Below, in pieces: positions 1 to 7,561 of a stretch of 64,000 bases of DNA (the first letter of the stretch is position 1; each line of letters starts with the position of its first letter). The notes beneath the pieces were generated by a model. That model did no database searches and was not told the DNA's origin. It saw nothing but the letters and a program-made list of their open reading frames with translations. The stretch comes from JADLHS01 sp964594985 (lineage in GTDB: Bacteria; Verrucomicrobiota; Verrucomicrobiia; Limisphaerales; JADLHS01): the NCBI GenBank assembly GCA_964594985.1, contig CAZQNQ010000005.1, forward strand, positions 124,001 to 188,000. Reading direction: 5' to 3'. The position numbers and the translations under genes are program-made.

Positions 1-523
1 CGACTTCTTCCACAACGGAGGCGAGCTGTTCGCGATCGCTCTGCAATCCGGCGAGTTCGTTCTGCAGATTCTTTTCCCGCTCGCCCAATTCCGTGACCAG
101 ACTATCGGCGTGTTTCTTGGCTTCATTAGCCTCCTGGGTGAGGCGGACGACGTCTTTCTGGGCGGCTTCGGCCTGCTCCATCAAAGCGATTTCCTGATCC
201 TCGATCTTGGCGATGTCCGCCTTGCACGTCTCGATTTCGTGCGCGAGAGCCCGGTATTCCTCGTTCTTGCGCGTCTGCAACTGCTGGTTGGCGTACTTGG
301 CGATCTGCTGTTGCTTGGCTTCCACGTCGAGTTCGAGCCGTTTCCGGTCGGATTCGATCTGTCGGACGCGTTGTTTGCCGGCCTCAAGATTGGCCTGGGT
401 GCCGGAAGCCTTGTTTTTGAGTGTCTGTCGTTCGGGTTCGATATGAGCGAGTTCCGTCTGCAACCGGCGGATTTTGCGGTCGCGATCCTGCAAAATGAGG
501 AGTTTCTCGATGACTTCTAGCAT
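1..523 (-). CDS. Coiled-coil zinc-ribbon family protein (COG1579-like), C-terminus cut by window edge
   Basis: The gene reads leftwards from an ATG at 523 (MLEVIEKLLILQDRDRK) and stays open for 174 codons to the edge of the window, so the C-terminal part is missing. The visible part is almost entirely charged heptad-like helix rich in Glu, Gln, Lys and Arg, with a DRDRKIRRLQTEL start and a KNEEYRALAHEIE segment typical of the COG1579 family. Members of that family are about 240 residues and end in a C4 zinc ribbon with two CxxC pairs, which would lie just outside the window. The molecular role of the family is poorly defined. It is divergent from the EF-P gene to its right. The family call is inference from the helix pattern and the YRALxxEI motif; the zinc ribbon itself cannot be seen. 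Confidence 0.75.
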   Translation of the reverse strand, partial: MLEVIEKLLILQDRDRKIRRLQTELAHIEPERQTLKNKASGTQANLEAGKQRVRQIESDRKRLELDVEAKQQQIAKYANQQLQTRKNEEYRALAHEIETCKADIAKIEDQEIALMEQAEAAQKDVVRLTQEANEAKKHADSLVTELGEREKNLQNELAGLQSDREQLASVVEEV

Positions 524-663
524 TGAACGCAGGCTAATGTCCGCCCTCCGGCAAGTCAATTCAAGCAACCAGAAATCTCAAAATCCAAGCTTGATTTCAA
601 AGCCTCCTCGCCTATGCTCCACGCTCCCCATCGGGGCACATTAACCGAGAAAAACAACGATTT

Positions 664-1224
664 ATGGCAGTCAACGCAAACGACCTCCGCCGCGGCCAGG
701 CGGTCAATTACAACGGCGACATCAGCGTCGTCCTCGACGTGCAACATCGCACCCCCGGCAACCTCCGCGCTTTCGTCCAAGCCACCTTGCGCAGCATCCG
801 CACCGGCAAATCCTCCGACGTCCGCTTCAGTTCCACGGAAAAAGTCGAGACCGTGCCGATGATGACCAAGAAGATGGAATTCAGCTACAAGGACGGCAGC
901 GATTACGTCTTCACCGACCCGGAAAACTACGAGACCGTCACGCTCATCCCGGAACTCGTGGGCGACGCGAAGAATTACCTGGTCGAAAACGGTCTGGTGA
1001 CCGTGACATTCGTTGATGACAAAGCTGTCACCGTGGAAATCCCGCCGAGCGTCATCCTGACCGTGACCGATGCGCCCGAAGGCGTCCGGGGCGATTCCGC
1101 CAACAACGTCCAGAAAGCCGTCACCATCGAGACCGGCATCACCGTGCAGGCGCCGCTCTTCATCAAGACCGGCGAGAAGATCAAGATTGATACCCGCACC
1201 GGTAAATACATGGAACGGGCGTAA
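664..1224 (+). CDS. efp: Translation elongation factor P
   Basis: This 186-residue protein has the usual EF-P length and three-domain beta-barrel layout: a KOW-like domain I (residues 1-65), an OB-like domain II, and a C-terminal OB domain ending in the signature APLFIKTGEKIKIDTRTG. EF-P binds between the P and E sites of the ribosome and relieves stalling at polyproline stretches. In the domain I tip loop, alignment by eye to E. coli (VKPGKGQAF) gives RTPGNLRAF, so the lysine that is beta-lysylated in E. coli is Asn33 here; neither the Lys34 nor the Arg32 modification residue is present. The gene is followed by a strong intrinsic terminator and looks monocistronic. Identification is secure; the functional state of the tip is inferred. 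Confidence 0.97.
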   Translation: MAVNANDLRRGQAVNYNGDISVVLDVQHRTPGNLRAFVQATLRSIRTGKSSDVRFSSTEKVETVPMMTKKMEFSYKDGSDYVFTDPENYETVTLIPELVGDAKNYLVENGLVTVTFVDDKAVTVEIPPSVILTVTDAPEGVRGDSANNVQKAVTIETGITVQAPLFIKTGEKIKIDTRTGKYMERA

Positions 1225-1262
1225 TCAGTCTCGCGTCTCAAGTCTTTAGTCTAAAGTCAAAG

Positions 1263-1289
1263 GCCCGCCGAGAGGCGGGCTTTTGCTTT
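1263..1289 (+). terminator. Intrinsic terminator of efp
   Basis: A perfect 7-bp GC stem (GCCCGCC / GGCGGGC) with a GAGA tetraloop is followed by TTTTGCTTT. It lies 38 bases after the efp stop codon and matches a rho-independent terminator. Confidence 0.85.
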
Positions 1290-1333
1290 CTTCCGATGCG
1301 GCAGAAATAAATGCCGATTTAGGCAGAGGAATT

Positions 1334-1560
1334 GAACGGCAAGGGAATAAACCCGAACTCCGAAGTTGAAGGGAACCGTAGCGCCGTTGCGCCCGTAGGG
1401 CAGGCTTTCCAGCCTGCCGGTACGCCGGACTTTCCAGTCCGGTGTTCCTCGAAACGGGCGACTGGAAAGTCGCCCGCACTGGCAGGCTGGAAAGCCTGCC
1501 CTACGTTTATTGCCGCGCGCCAACTTCGGAGTCCGGGATAAATTCATTCCCTTGCCGTTC
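1334..1560. repeat. Nested palindromic intergenic repeat (family sharing arms with the kinase insertion)
   Basis: This fills the 423-base gap between efp and the kinase gene. The outer arms (1334-1367 and 1521-1560) are near-perfect inverted copies containing GAACGGCAAGGGAATAAA and CCGAAGTTG. The inner arms, 1395-1418 and 1481-1504, are a 24-base inverted pair beginning GTAGGGCAGGCTTTCCAGCC, and between them are smaller hairpins around GGACTTTCCAGTCC and GGGCGACTGGAAAGTCGCCC. The same 24-base arms occur inside the kinase gene at 2437-2566. No gene is seen in the gap. Confidence 0.9.
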
Positions 1561-1647
1561 ATTCCCCTGCCACTTTCTCAATCTGCGTTCCTCCGCGGTT
1601 CAAAATAATCGGTAACGTCCGGCGTGCTTTGTTGCTGAAGTCTGTGT

Positions 1648-4600
1648 ATGAGTGGAACGAAAGTGCTCCCGGAGTCTGCCCAGCCCCAATGCCCGCAATG
1701 CGGCACGCCACTTCCCAGCGGCGCGCTGGCGGGCCTTTGCCCCGCTTGCCTGCTCAAGCTGGGCGCGGCCGCAGACACCATCACGGATGGGAAACAACCA
1801 CCTTTTACCCCGCCGTCCCTCGCCGAACTCGCGCCTTTGTTTCCCCAGCTCGAACTCCTTGAACTCATCGGCAAAGGGGGCATGGGTGCCGTTTACAAGG
1901 CGCGGCAGAAACAACTGGACCGCATCGTCGCGCTGAAGATTCTTCCGCCCGGCATCGGCGATGATCCTGCCTTTGCCGAGCGCTTCGCCCGCGAAGCCAA
2001 GGCGCTCGCCAAGCTGAATCATCCGGGGATAGTCACTCTCTTTGAGTTCGGAAGCTGCGCTGGACTCGAATCTGAAAAGGAGAAAGGGAGAAAAGGTGCA
2101 GGGGAGCAACAACCGCCCGGCCCCGAGGCCACCTCTGCTCCCTTGCCCCCTTTCTCCCCTGCGCCGGGACAACCCCAAGCCGCGCCTGAAAAACCGCCGC
2201 GTCTCTACTACTTCCTGATGGAGTTCGTGGACGGCGTGAACTTGCGCCAGTTGCTTCACGCGGGGCGTGTTTCGGCGCGCGAAGCGTTGGCCATCGTCCC
2301 ACAAATTTGCGACGCGCTGCAATTCGCGCACGATCAGGGCATCGTGCATCGCGACATCAAGCCGGAGAACATCTTGCTGGATCGGCGCGGGCGCGTGAAA
2401 GTGGCGGATTTCGGGCTGGCGAAGCTTGTGGGCGATGTAGGGCAGGCTTTCCAGCCTGCCGGTGCTGGCGACTTTCCAGTCGCCAGTTCTGCGGTGGACA
2501 AAAGTGAGGCAAAAAACACGGGGCAGGAAAGCCCCGTGAACCGGCAGGCTGGAAAGCCTGCCCTACGCGATTTGACCGACGCGGGCAAGGTCATGGGCAC
2601 GCCGCAATACATGTCGCCCGAGCAACGCGATAACCCCGGCGAAGTGGATCATCGCGCGGACATTTACGCGCTGGGCGTGGTGTTTTATCAAATGCTCACC
2701 GGCGAACTGCCTGGCAAACGTCTCGAACCGCCGTCGAAAAAAGTTCAGATTGATGTGCGCTTGGACGAAGTGGTGCTACGCGCGTTGGAACAGAAACCGG
2801 AACTCCGGTACCAACAAGCCAGCGCGCTCAAGACCCAGGTGGGAACCATCGCCACCACACCGCCCACTGCGAGTGCGTCTCCTGTCAACATGCCGTGGCT
2901 GTATCGCGGCGTGGACTATCGTTCCAAACAAACGGTCTTTGGCTTGCCACTGTTGCATGTGGCGACGGGACTTGATCCCGCAACCGGCAAGAAGCGCATC
3001 GCCCGAGGGTTTATTGCGATTGGTGACATCGCCCAAGGCGTGTTTGCCTTTGGTGGTCTGGCGATGGGTGGGTTTGCTTTTGGCGGCGGCGCGATTGGGG
3101 TTGTCGCCTTCGGGGGTGGCGCGCTGGGATTGGTTTCCTTTGGCGGTCTGGCCGTGGCGTTGCTTTTTGCCTTGGGCGGCGGCGCGATTGCTCCAATCGC
3201 CATCGGGGGCGGGGCGTTCGGTTACTTCACCTTCGGTGGCGGAACCATCGGCGCGCACGCATGGGACGCCATCACGAAAGACCCGGTCGCCGAACGCTTT
3301 TTCCTGCCGTGGGCAAAAACGCTGCTGGCGAATATCCAGTGGGTCAATGCCGCTTTTCTGGCGCTGGTCTTGCCGATTGTCATCGGCGTGCCGCTCTGGT
3401 TACAGCGGCGCGGTTCAAACGAACTGCGCCATGACAGGCGTAAAGCCGTTGACCCTGGGTTGGCAAACATGGCAGGCGAGCCTAAATCACTGGCCGCAAT
3501 CAGCCTTGCGGCGGCGGTGACGTTTTTCTATGTGGGCATGGTGTTGAGCATTCTGCTCATCGGCGTGTTGCCATTTCACTTCAGCCGTGGTTACGCTTAT
3601 TTGCTTGGTGTCGGCCTCATGCTGGTGGTTGCGCCCTTTGTGGGCATGGCTGTGACGAAAGCCCTGCGCCAGGTGCAGGCGAGTGCTGATAATGTCCGAT
3701 GGCAAGCGCTGGCGGCGCGTTTGAAAGCCGCCAGCGTGGTGGCGTGGTTGCTGGCACTGCCCGTGATCGGTTTTGCGATATTCTTCCTGACAGCCCTGCT
3801 CTCGGAGCGCGGCGGGTGGAATCCCGCCCTCTCGGAGGCGGTGCTCGTGCCGTTGACGTGGTTGGGGGCCGTGCTGTTGCCAATCAGTGGAAGGCGACTC
3901 TGGAAAGCTGCCACACCCGGAGGCAACGGATATGCGTCTGCTCAAACAACATCGAATACTCCGAAACAAGACTGGCTGACCTGGTCGCCGCTGCAATCAT
4001 CTGAAGTGGGGGCAATCTGCTCACACCTCACCAAGACTGAACGGAATAATCTGTCGGTGCTCACCTTGCTTTACAGCGTCTGGGTTGTGGCCACGGCCTT
4101 TGGATTGCCCGCGTTCGTTCGGTCAACACCCGCACCGGGCAATTGGATCGTTGGTGCGATCTGGGCGATGCTTTTTCTGGTCAGCCTTCCGATGATCGGG
4201 CGGATGATGCGCCACTTCCTGTGTTCAACGACCTGGGCACGGCAACAGGGATTCACGCCGGAAAAACTTCGCTTGTTCACATTGGGTGGCAGCAACATTT
4301 TCAAAGCGATCATCGTGTTGGTTGTGGGATTGACGCTCGTTTTCGTCCAAAGAAAGGCGTTCAAGAGCTATTTGGGTCTCGAGAATCCAACGCCGCCAAA
4401 TCCGGTTCAAATACCGCATCCAAAGAAGTCGCCTGTGAAGCCAACGCCTCCGGTGGTCGTGCCCACCAAAACCATTCTGCTCACCCGTGAGACAAACCAG
4501 CTTGTTGGCACGACGACCGACACCCGCGCGGTGCAGGTATGGTCGGATTCCACACTGTTGCCGGGCGAATCACTGCGGGCGTTGGTCCGAGGGCTTGATG

Positions 4601-5277
4601 GAGAATTGGTGAATGCGGGTGGTACGTTGTTCACGAGAGTCCGAGGGGAAAAGGTGGGCACGTCGGTTTCATTCAATTGGATTTTCGAAGAACAATACGG
4701 TTTCGGCGCCTTGGAAGCAGAGCAGGCCACGGCACAAATCCGCACGCGATTCATCCGACGTCCGCTGACCCTGGAGGCGCAAACACCGCAGGAGTTATTC
4801 TGTGTCACCAACTCCCAAGGCGGCACATTGGCGGGCTTCATTCGGTATGAAAAACACGCCCCGATAGCTCTCGATGTGGATGGCAAGCTGCGGGTGACCG
4901 TGAAGATTCAACAGGTCATCGGCTCCAGTCCGATGGTTAGTTATTCGGCCCAGGTGCCGGCGGGATACACATTGCGGGCCAAAGCCAACGAGGGGGAAGC
5001 CTCCACGCATACTCCGGCCGGGCCTTATGATTTCATCAGTTCCTGGCATTGGGGATTTCGTCCCGGTCACTTGGGAATTTCTGCCGAGGCAATCACCTGG
5101 AACATCCCCAGCGTTGCCGAAGATCGGGCCAATCGCCGGTATTATCGGGAGTTTCCTCCGTTTGAAGCGGTGCTGGGTGAGCCGCGGTTGATCTTCTCCA
5201 TCACCAACGGGCCGGGCGACGTGTATCAAGGTTTTCTGGAATTGGTCGGGCCTGAAACCAGCATGGCGAAGGACTAA
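1648..5277 (+). CDS. Zinc-ribbon membrane Ser/Thr protein kinase with repeat insertions
   Basis: This 1209-residue protein starts with a zinc ribbon (CPQC at 15-18, CPAC at 31-34), then a Hanks-type kinase domain: glycine loop GKGGMG (75-80), ATP-binding Lys97 in VALKIL, catalytic HRDIKPEN (Asp236), DFG (254-256) and the P+1 region GTPQYMSPEQ (317-326). After about residue 440 it becomes a membrane protein, with a striking glycine/phenylalanine-rich hydrophobic tract of repeated FGG units (about 459-538), further transmembrane helices, and a C-terminal domain (about 930-1209) of unknown function. Kinases of this type phosphorylate proteins on Ser/Thr; the target is unknown. Two stretches are foreign to the fold: a low-complexity insert at about 139-179 and a 45-residue insert (264-308) in the activation loop, created by a 130-bp mobile repeat plus a 5-bp duplication. 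The ECF sigma gene follows, suggesting a coupled signalling pair. Confidence 0.93.
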   Translation: MSGTKVLPESAQPQCPQCGTPLPSGALAGLCPACLLKLGAAADTITDGKQPPFTPPSLAELAPLFPQLELLELIGKGGMGAVYKARQKQLDRIVALKILPPGIGDDPAFAERFAREAKALAKLNHPGIVTLFEFGSCAGLESEKEKGRKGAGEQQPPGPEATSAPLPPFSPAPGQPQAAPEKPPRLYYFLMEFVDGVNLRQLLHAGRVSAREALAIVPQICDALQFAHDQGIVHRDIKPENILLDRRGRVKVADFGLAKLVGDVGQAFQPAGAGDFPVASSAVDKSEAKNTGQESPVNRQAGKPALRDLTDAGKVMGTPQYMSPEQRDNPGEVDHRADIYALGVVFYQMLTGELPGKRLEPPSKKVQIDVRLDEVVLRALEQKPELRYQQASALKTQVGTIATTPPTASASPVNMPWLYRGVDYRSKQTVFGLPLLHVATGLDPATGKKRIARGFIAIGDIAQGVFAFGGLAMGGFAFGGGAIGVVAFGGGALGLVSFGGLAVALLFALGGGAIAPIAIGGGAFGYFTFGGGTIGAHAWDAITKDPVAERFFLPWAKTLLANIQWVNAAFLALVLPIVIGVPLWLQRRGSNELRHDRRKAVDPGLANMAGEPKSLAAISLAAAVTFFYVGMVLSILLIGVLPFHFSRGYAYLLGVGLMLVVAPFVGMAVTKALRQVQASADNVRWQALAARLKAASVVAWLLALPVIGFAIFFLTALLSERGGWNPALSEAVLVPLTWLGAVLLPISGRRLWKAATPGGNGYASAQTTSNTPKQDWLTWSPLQSSEVGAICSHLTKTERNNLSVLTLLYSVWVVATAFGLPAFVRSTPAPGNWIVGAIWAMLFLVSLPMIGRMMRHFLCSTTWARQQGFTPEKLRLFTLGGSNIFKAIIVLVVGLTLVFVQRKAFKSYLGLENPTPPNPVQIPHPKKSPVKPTPPVVVPTKTILLTRETNQLVGTTTDTRAVQVWSDSTLLPGESLRALVRGLDGELVNAGGTLFTRVRGEKVGTSVSFNWIFEEQYGFGALEAEQATAQIRTRFIRRPLTLEAQTPQELFCVTNSQGGTLAGFIRYEKHAPIALDVDGKLRVTVKIQQVIGSSPMVSYSAQVPAGYTLRAKANEGEASTHTPAGPYDFISSWHWGFRPGHLGISAEAITWNIPSVAEDRANRRYYREFPPFEAVLGEPRLIFSITNGPGDVYQGFLELVGPETSMAKD
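2072..2172 (+). repeat. Low-complexity, partly palindromic insertion within the kinase domain
   Basis: A purine-rich arm (GAAAAGGAGAAAGGG... at 2074) is followed by a partly complementary pyrimidine-rich arm (GCTCCCTTGCCCCCTTTCTC at 2136), encoding a run of charged, then Pro-rich residues (about 139-179). It lies between the kinase segment LFEFG and the hinge strand LYYFLMEFVDG, where family members normally have a short loop. No clear target duplication is visible, so insertion of a mobile repeat is likely but not proven. Confidence 0.6.
2437..2566 (+). mobile_element. 130-bp palindromic MITE-like element inserted in frame in the kinase activation loop
   Basis: 24-base inverted arms at 2437-2460 and 2543-2566 (same arms as at 1395-1418 and 1481-1504) enclose smaller hairpins. 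The element is flanked by the 5-bp direct repeat GCGAT (2432-2436 and 2567-2571). Element plus one duplication is 135 bp, exactly 45 codons, so the reading frame is kept. Removing it joins ...LAKLVGD to LTDAGKVMGTPQYM..., a normal activation segment. Confidence 0.9.
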
Positions 5278-5306
5278 CACAGCTTGCCCACAAGGTGGAG
5301 ATTTTA

Positions 5307-5335
5307 TCCGTGTCCATCGGTGTCCATCCGTGGTT
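5307..5335. repeat. Solo arm of the CCACGGATG palindromic repeat
   Basis: TCCGTGTCCATCGGTGTCC and the following bases through CCGTGGTT match one arm of the palindromic repeat at 45598-45709. No opposite arm is nearby, so this looks like a partial copy left between the kinase and the sigma factor genes. Confidence 0.6.
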
Positions 5336-5349
5336 AAAATCAGCGGGCC

Positions 5350-6099
5350 TTGACCTCTGAACATTCCAGCCAACCATCATCCGCGCCGGGTGACGTTTTT
5401 GCCACGACGCATTGGACGGTCGTGCTCGCGGCGGGACAGCGTCACACGCCGCAGGCGGATCTGGCGCTGGAGCAACTCTGCCGCTCGTATTGGTTTCCGC
5501 TCTATGCCTACGTGCGACGGCGTGGTCACGCGAAGGCGGACGCTGAAGATTTGGTGCAGGCGTTCTTCGCGCGGTTTCTGGCGAAGAATTATCTCGCGGG
5601 CTTGACCGCGGAACGCGGGCGGTTTCGGGCGTTCCTACTTGCTGCGTTGAAAAACTTTCTCATCAACGAATGGAAACATGCCAGCCGGCAAAAGCGCGGC
5701 GGAGGCGCAGTCCCACTCTCGTTGGATTGGGAGACGGCGGACACGAAGTTTCAAGTCGCCGCGCAAGCCGAGCCAAGCCCCGACCGGGCCTTTGATCGCG
5801 AATGGGCGCTGGCGTTGTTGAGCCAGGTCATCGAGCGGTTGCAGGCCGAGTGCGCAGTGGAGGGCAAGGCGAAGGTGTTCGAGCAGCTTAAAGTTTTCCT
5901 TGCCGCTGGCAAAAGCGAGACGGCGCAGAGCGAAGTGGCGCAGGCGCTCGGCATGGAAGAAGGCGCGGTGCGCGTGGCGGTGCATCGCTTGCGCAAACGG
6001 TATCGGCAATTGTTGCGTGATGAGATCGCCAATACATTGAGTGATCCGGCGATGGTGGACGAGGAGATGCGGACGTTATTCGGGGCATTCACAGCTTGA
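5350..6099 (+). CDS. ECF-type RNA polymerase sigma factor
   Basis: The protein has 249 residues from a TTG start (MTSEHSSQPSSAPGDVFATTHWTVV). An ATTHWTVVLAAGQ segment precedes region 2 (LCRSYWFPLYAYVRRRGHAKADAEDLVQAFFARFL), and region 4 is QALGMEEGAVRVAVHRLRKRYRQLLRDE, the helix-turn-helix that reads the -35 element. The two regions are joined by a linker with a KRGGGAVPLSLD segment usual in Planctomycetes and Verrucomicrobia versions. It directs RNA polymerase to a specific regulon. It lies 72 bases after the Ser/Thr kinase gene on the same strand; genomic coupling of such sigma factors to Ser/Thr kinases is known in these phyla, so phosphorylation-dependent control by the neighbour is a reasonable inference. 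No anti-sigma factor is seen. The TTG start is the only early start in frame, so the extreme N-terminus is less certain. Confidence 0.9.
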   Translation: MTSEHSSQPSSAPGDVFATTHWTVVLAAGQRHTPQADLALEQLCRSYWFPLYAYVRRRGHAKADAEDLVQAFFARFLAKNYLAGLTAERGRFRAFLLAALKNFLINEWKHASRQKRGGGAVPLSLDWETADTKFQVAAQAEPSPDRAFDREWALALLSQVIERLQAECAVEGKAKVFEQLKVFLAAGKSETAQSEVAQALGMEEGAVRVAVHRLRKRYRQLLRDEIANTLSDPAMVDEEMRTLFGAFTA

Positions 6100-6116
6100 A
6101 TCCCGGCGAGCACTGA

Positions 6117-6325
6117 GTTGGAGTTCAAGCTTCAGCTTGTTCCCGCCCCACCGCACCCCGGCCCGGACAAGCTAGCGTGATTCTCAAGAATAGTTTCCGA
6201 ACGTCCCCTCACCCCGGCCCTCTCCCCATCCGATGGGGAGAGGGGGGCCGCAGGCCGGGTGCGGGGTTTTCTCAGCACAACCCGGAAATTATTTCTGAGA
6301 ACCAATCTAAAGTTTGAACTCCAAC
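6117..6325. repeat. Palindromic repeat (AAGCTTGAACTCC family) split by a second element
   Basis: The arms GTTGGAGTTCAAGCTTCAGC (6117) and CTAAAGTTTGAACTCCAAC (6307-6325) are inverted copies of each other and match the uninterrupted repeat at 13747-13811. A second element at 6175-6306 divides it. Together with a TTTCAGTCAC-type repeat at about 6331-6379 this accounts for most of the 403-base gap between the sigma factor gene and the next gene; no gene is seen here. Confidence 0.85.
6175..6306. mobile_element. MITE-like element nested in another repeat, with 3-bp target duplication
   Basis: Imperfect terminal inverted repeats (GATTCTCAAGAATAGTTTCC at the left, GGAAATTATTTCTGAGAACC at the right) enclose a CCCTCACCCCGGCCCTCTCC palindrome. 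The trinucleotide CTA flanks it at 6172-6174 and 6307-6309. Excising 6175-6309 restores ACAAGCTAAAGTTTGAACTC, which matches the intact family copy at 13791-13806 except for one base. Confidence 0.8.
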
Positions 6326-6502
6326 CAAAAAGGCGCGCAGTTTCAGTCACGCCCGGCTGCGCGGCAGTTGCGGTCATACCCTTGAATCTTCGGCGGGCTT
6401 GCCCTTTGACGGCATCGGCGTAGGCTCGAAGCAGTGACCACTGCTGCGCAAACCAGGCCATCGGGAGCAACCAGGGCATCACTGCCAACAATCTTTCCAA
6501 GT

Positions 6503-7510
6503 ATGAAAACAAACCTCACGCTGCGGCTCATCGCTTCGACCGCCATGCTGATTGGTCCGGCGTTCGCTGACGAGCTTTCACTCGAGTCCGTGCCGCCGGT
6601 CGTGGTGCGAACGGTACCCACCGCGGGCGATGCCGCGGTTGATCCGGCACTGACCGAACTCAAAGTAACCTTCAGCAAGGCCATGCATGATGGCACCTGG
6701 TCGTGGTCGGCCTGGGGCGCGGAGAATTGTCCCGAGATGGTCGGGCAGCCCAAGTATCTGGCCGACGGGCGAACGTGTGTCGCCACGGTGAAGCTCCAGC
6801 CGGGCAAGTTCTACGCGCTCTGGCTGAACAGCGAAAAATTTCACGGCTTCCAAGACACGAGCAACCAACCCGCCTTGCCCTATTTGCTCACCTTCACAAC
6901 GGCGGCCACCAACACCGCGGCGCCCGCCGACAAATCGCTCGTCGCGCTGAATGATGAGCAACGCGCCGTGCTGGCCTGGACCGACCGGCAGTTCCGCGTT
7001 TTTTTTGACGCGCGCACGTTTGACGGTTGGTCGGACAAAGAACGCATTGAACTGGAGACGCGTTGCCTGGACACGCTCAAGGGGCCGCAATCCAAGGAAT
7101 ACTTTCAGGCCATCAACACGCTCGGCGCGTTGCGGTCCACCAATGCGTTGCCGGCCTTGCGCAACATCGCCTATGACCGTGCGGACAAGAATAATCGCGA
7201 CCGGTGGATGGCGGTGCGGGCGTTGGGGCTGATCGGTGATCCGGCGGAGGTGCCGGAGATGATCGCGCTGGTTTATCACGGCAACGCCAACACCCGTTGG
7301 TGGGCGCAGATCGCCTTGGTAAGGTTGACCGGTCAGAATTTTGGCAGCGACTGGAACGCCTGGGCCAAGTGGTGGGACGAAAGCAAAGGGCAACCCGCCT
7401 ATAACCCGGAGATCATCCGCTGGTGGGACGGCCAGGCGGAGCCGGACACGCTTGTCACCAGCCTCGCGGAGAGCGACCAGAAGTTTCTCGCAGACCTCCA
7501 GCCCAAGTGA
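6503..7510 (+). CDS. Secreted protein with bacterial Ig-like domain and HEAT-like region
   Basis: The chosen ATG gives a clear signal peptide (MKTNLTLRLIASTAMLIGPAFADE); a longer in-frame GTG start would hide it. The mature protein, about 310 residues, begins with an SbsA/Big_5-type Ig-like domain (VVVRTVPTAGDAAVDPALTEL ... FSKAMHDGTWSWS, about 30-125), a fold usually attached to exported proteins. A second half from about 170 is helical with an ALRSTNALPALRNIAYD ... RWMAVRALGLIGD pattern that looks like two HEAT-type repeats, a protein-binding scaffold. No catalytic motif is seen. Its surroundings are repeats on the left and a convergent glycosidase on the right, so context does not help with function. 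Export and the Ig-like domain are well supported; the role is unknown. Confidence 0.8.
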   Translation: MKTNLTLRLIASTAMLIGPAFADELSLESVPPVVVRTVPTAGDAAVDPALTELKVTFSKAMHDGTWSWSAWGAENCPEMVGQPKYLADGRTCVATVKLQPGKFYALWLNSEKFHGFQDTSNQPALPYLLTFTTAATNTAAPADKSLVALNDEQRAVLAWTDRQFRVFFDARTFDGWSDKERIELETRCLDTLKGPQSKEYFQAINTLGALRSTNALPALRNIAYDRADKNNRDRWMAVRALGLIGDPAEVPEMIALVYHGNANTRWWAQIALVRLTGQNFGSDWNAWAKWWDESKGQPAYNPEIIRWWDGQAEPDTLVTSLAESDQKFLADLQPK

Positions 7511-7561
7511 AGCAGGGCCGCTCCTATCGGTTATGCCGAAGCCATCATTTCCGACCAGCGC

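Noticed and set aside
1245..1562. Several short frames within the intergenic palindrome
   Set aside because: They are translations of the inverted repeat in different frames and mirror each other.
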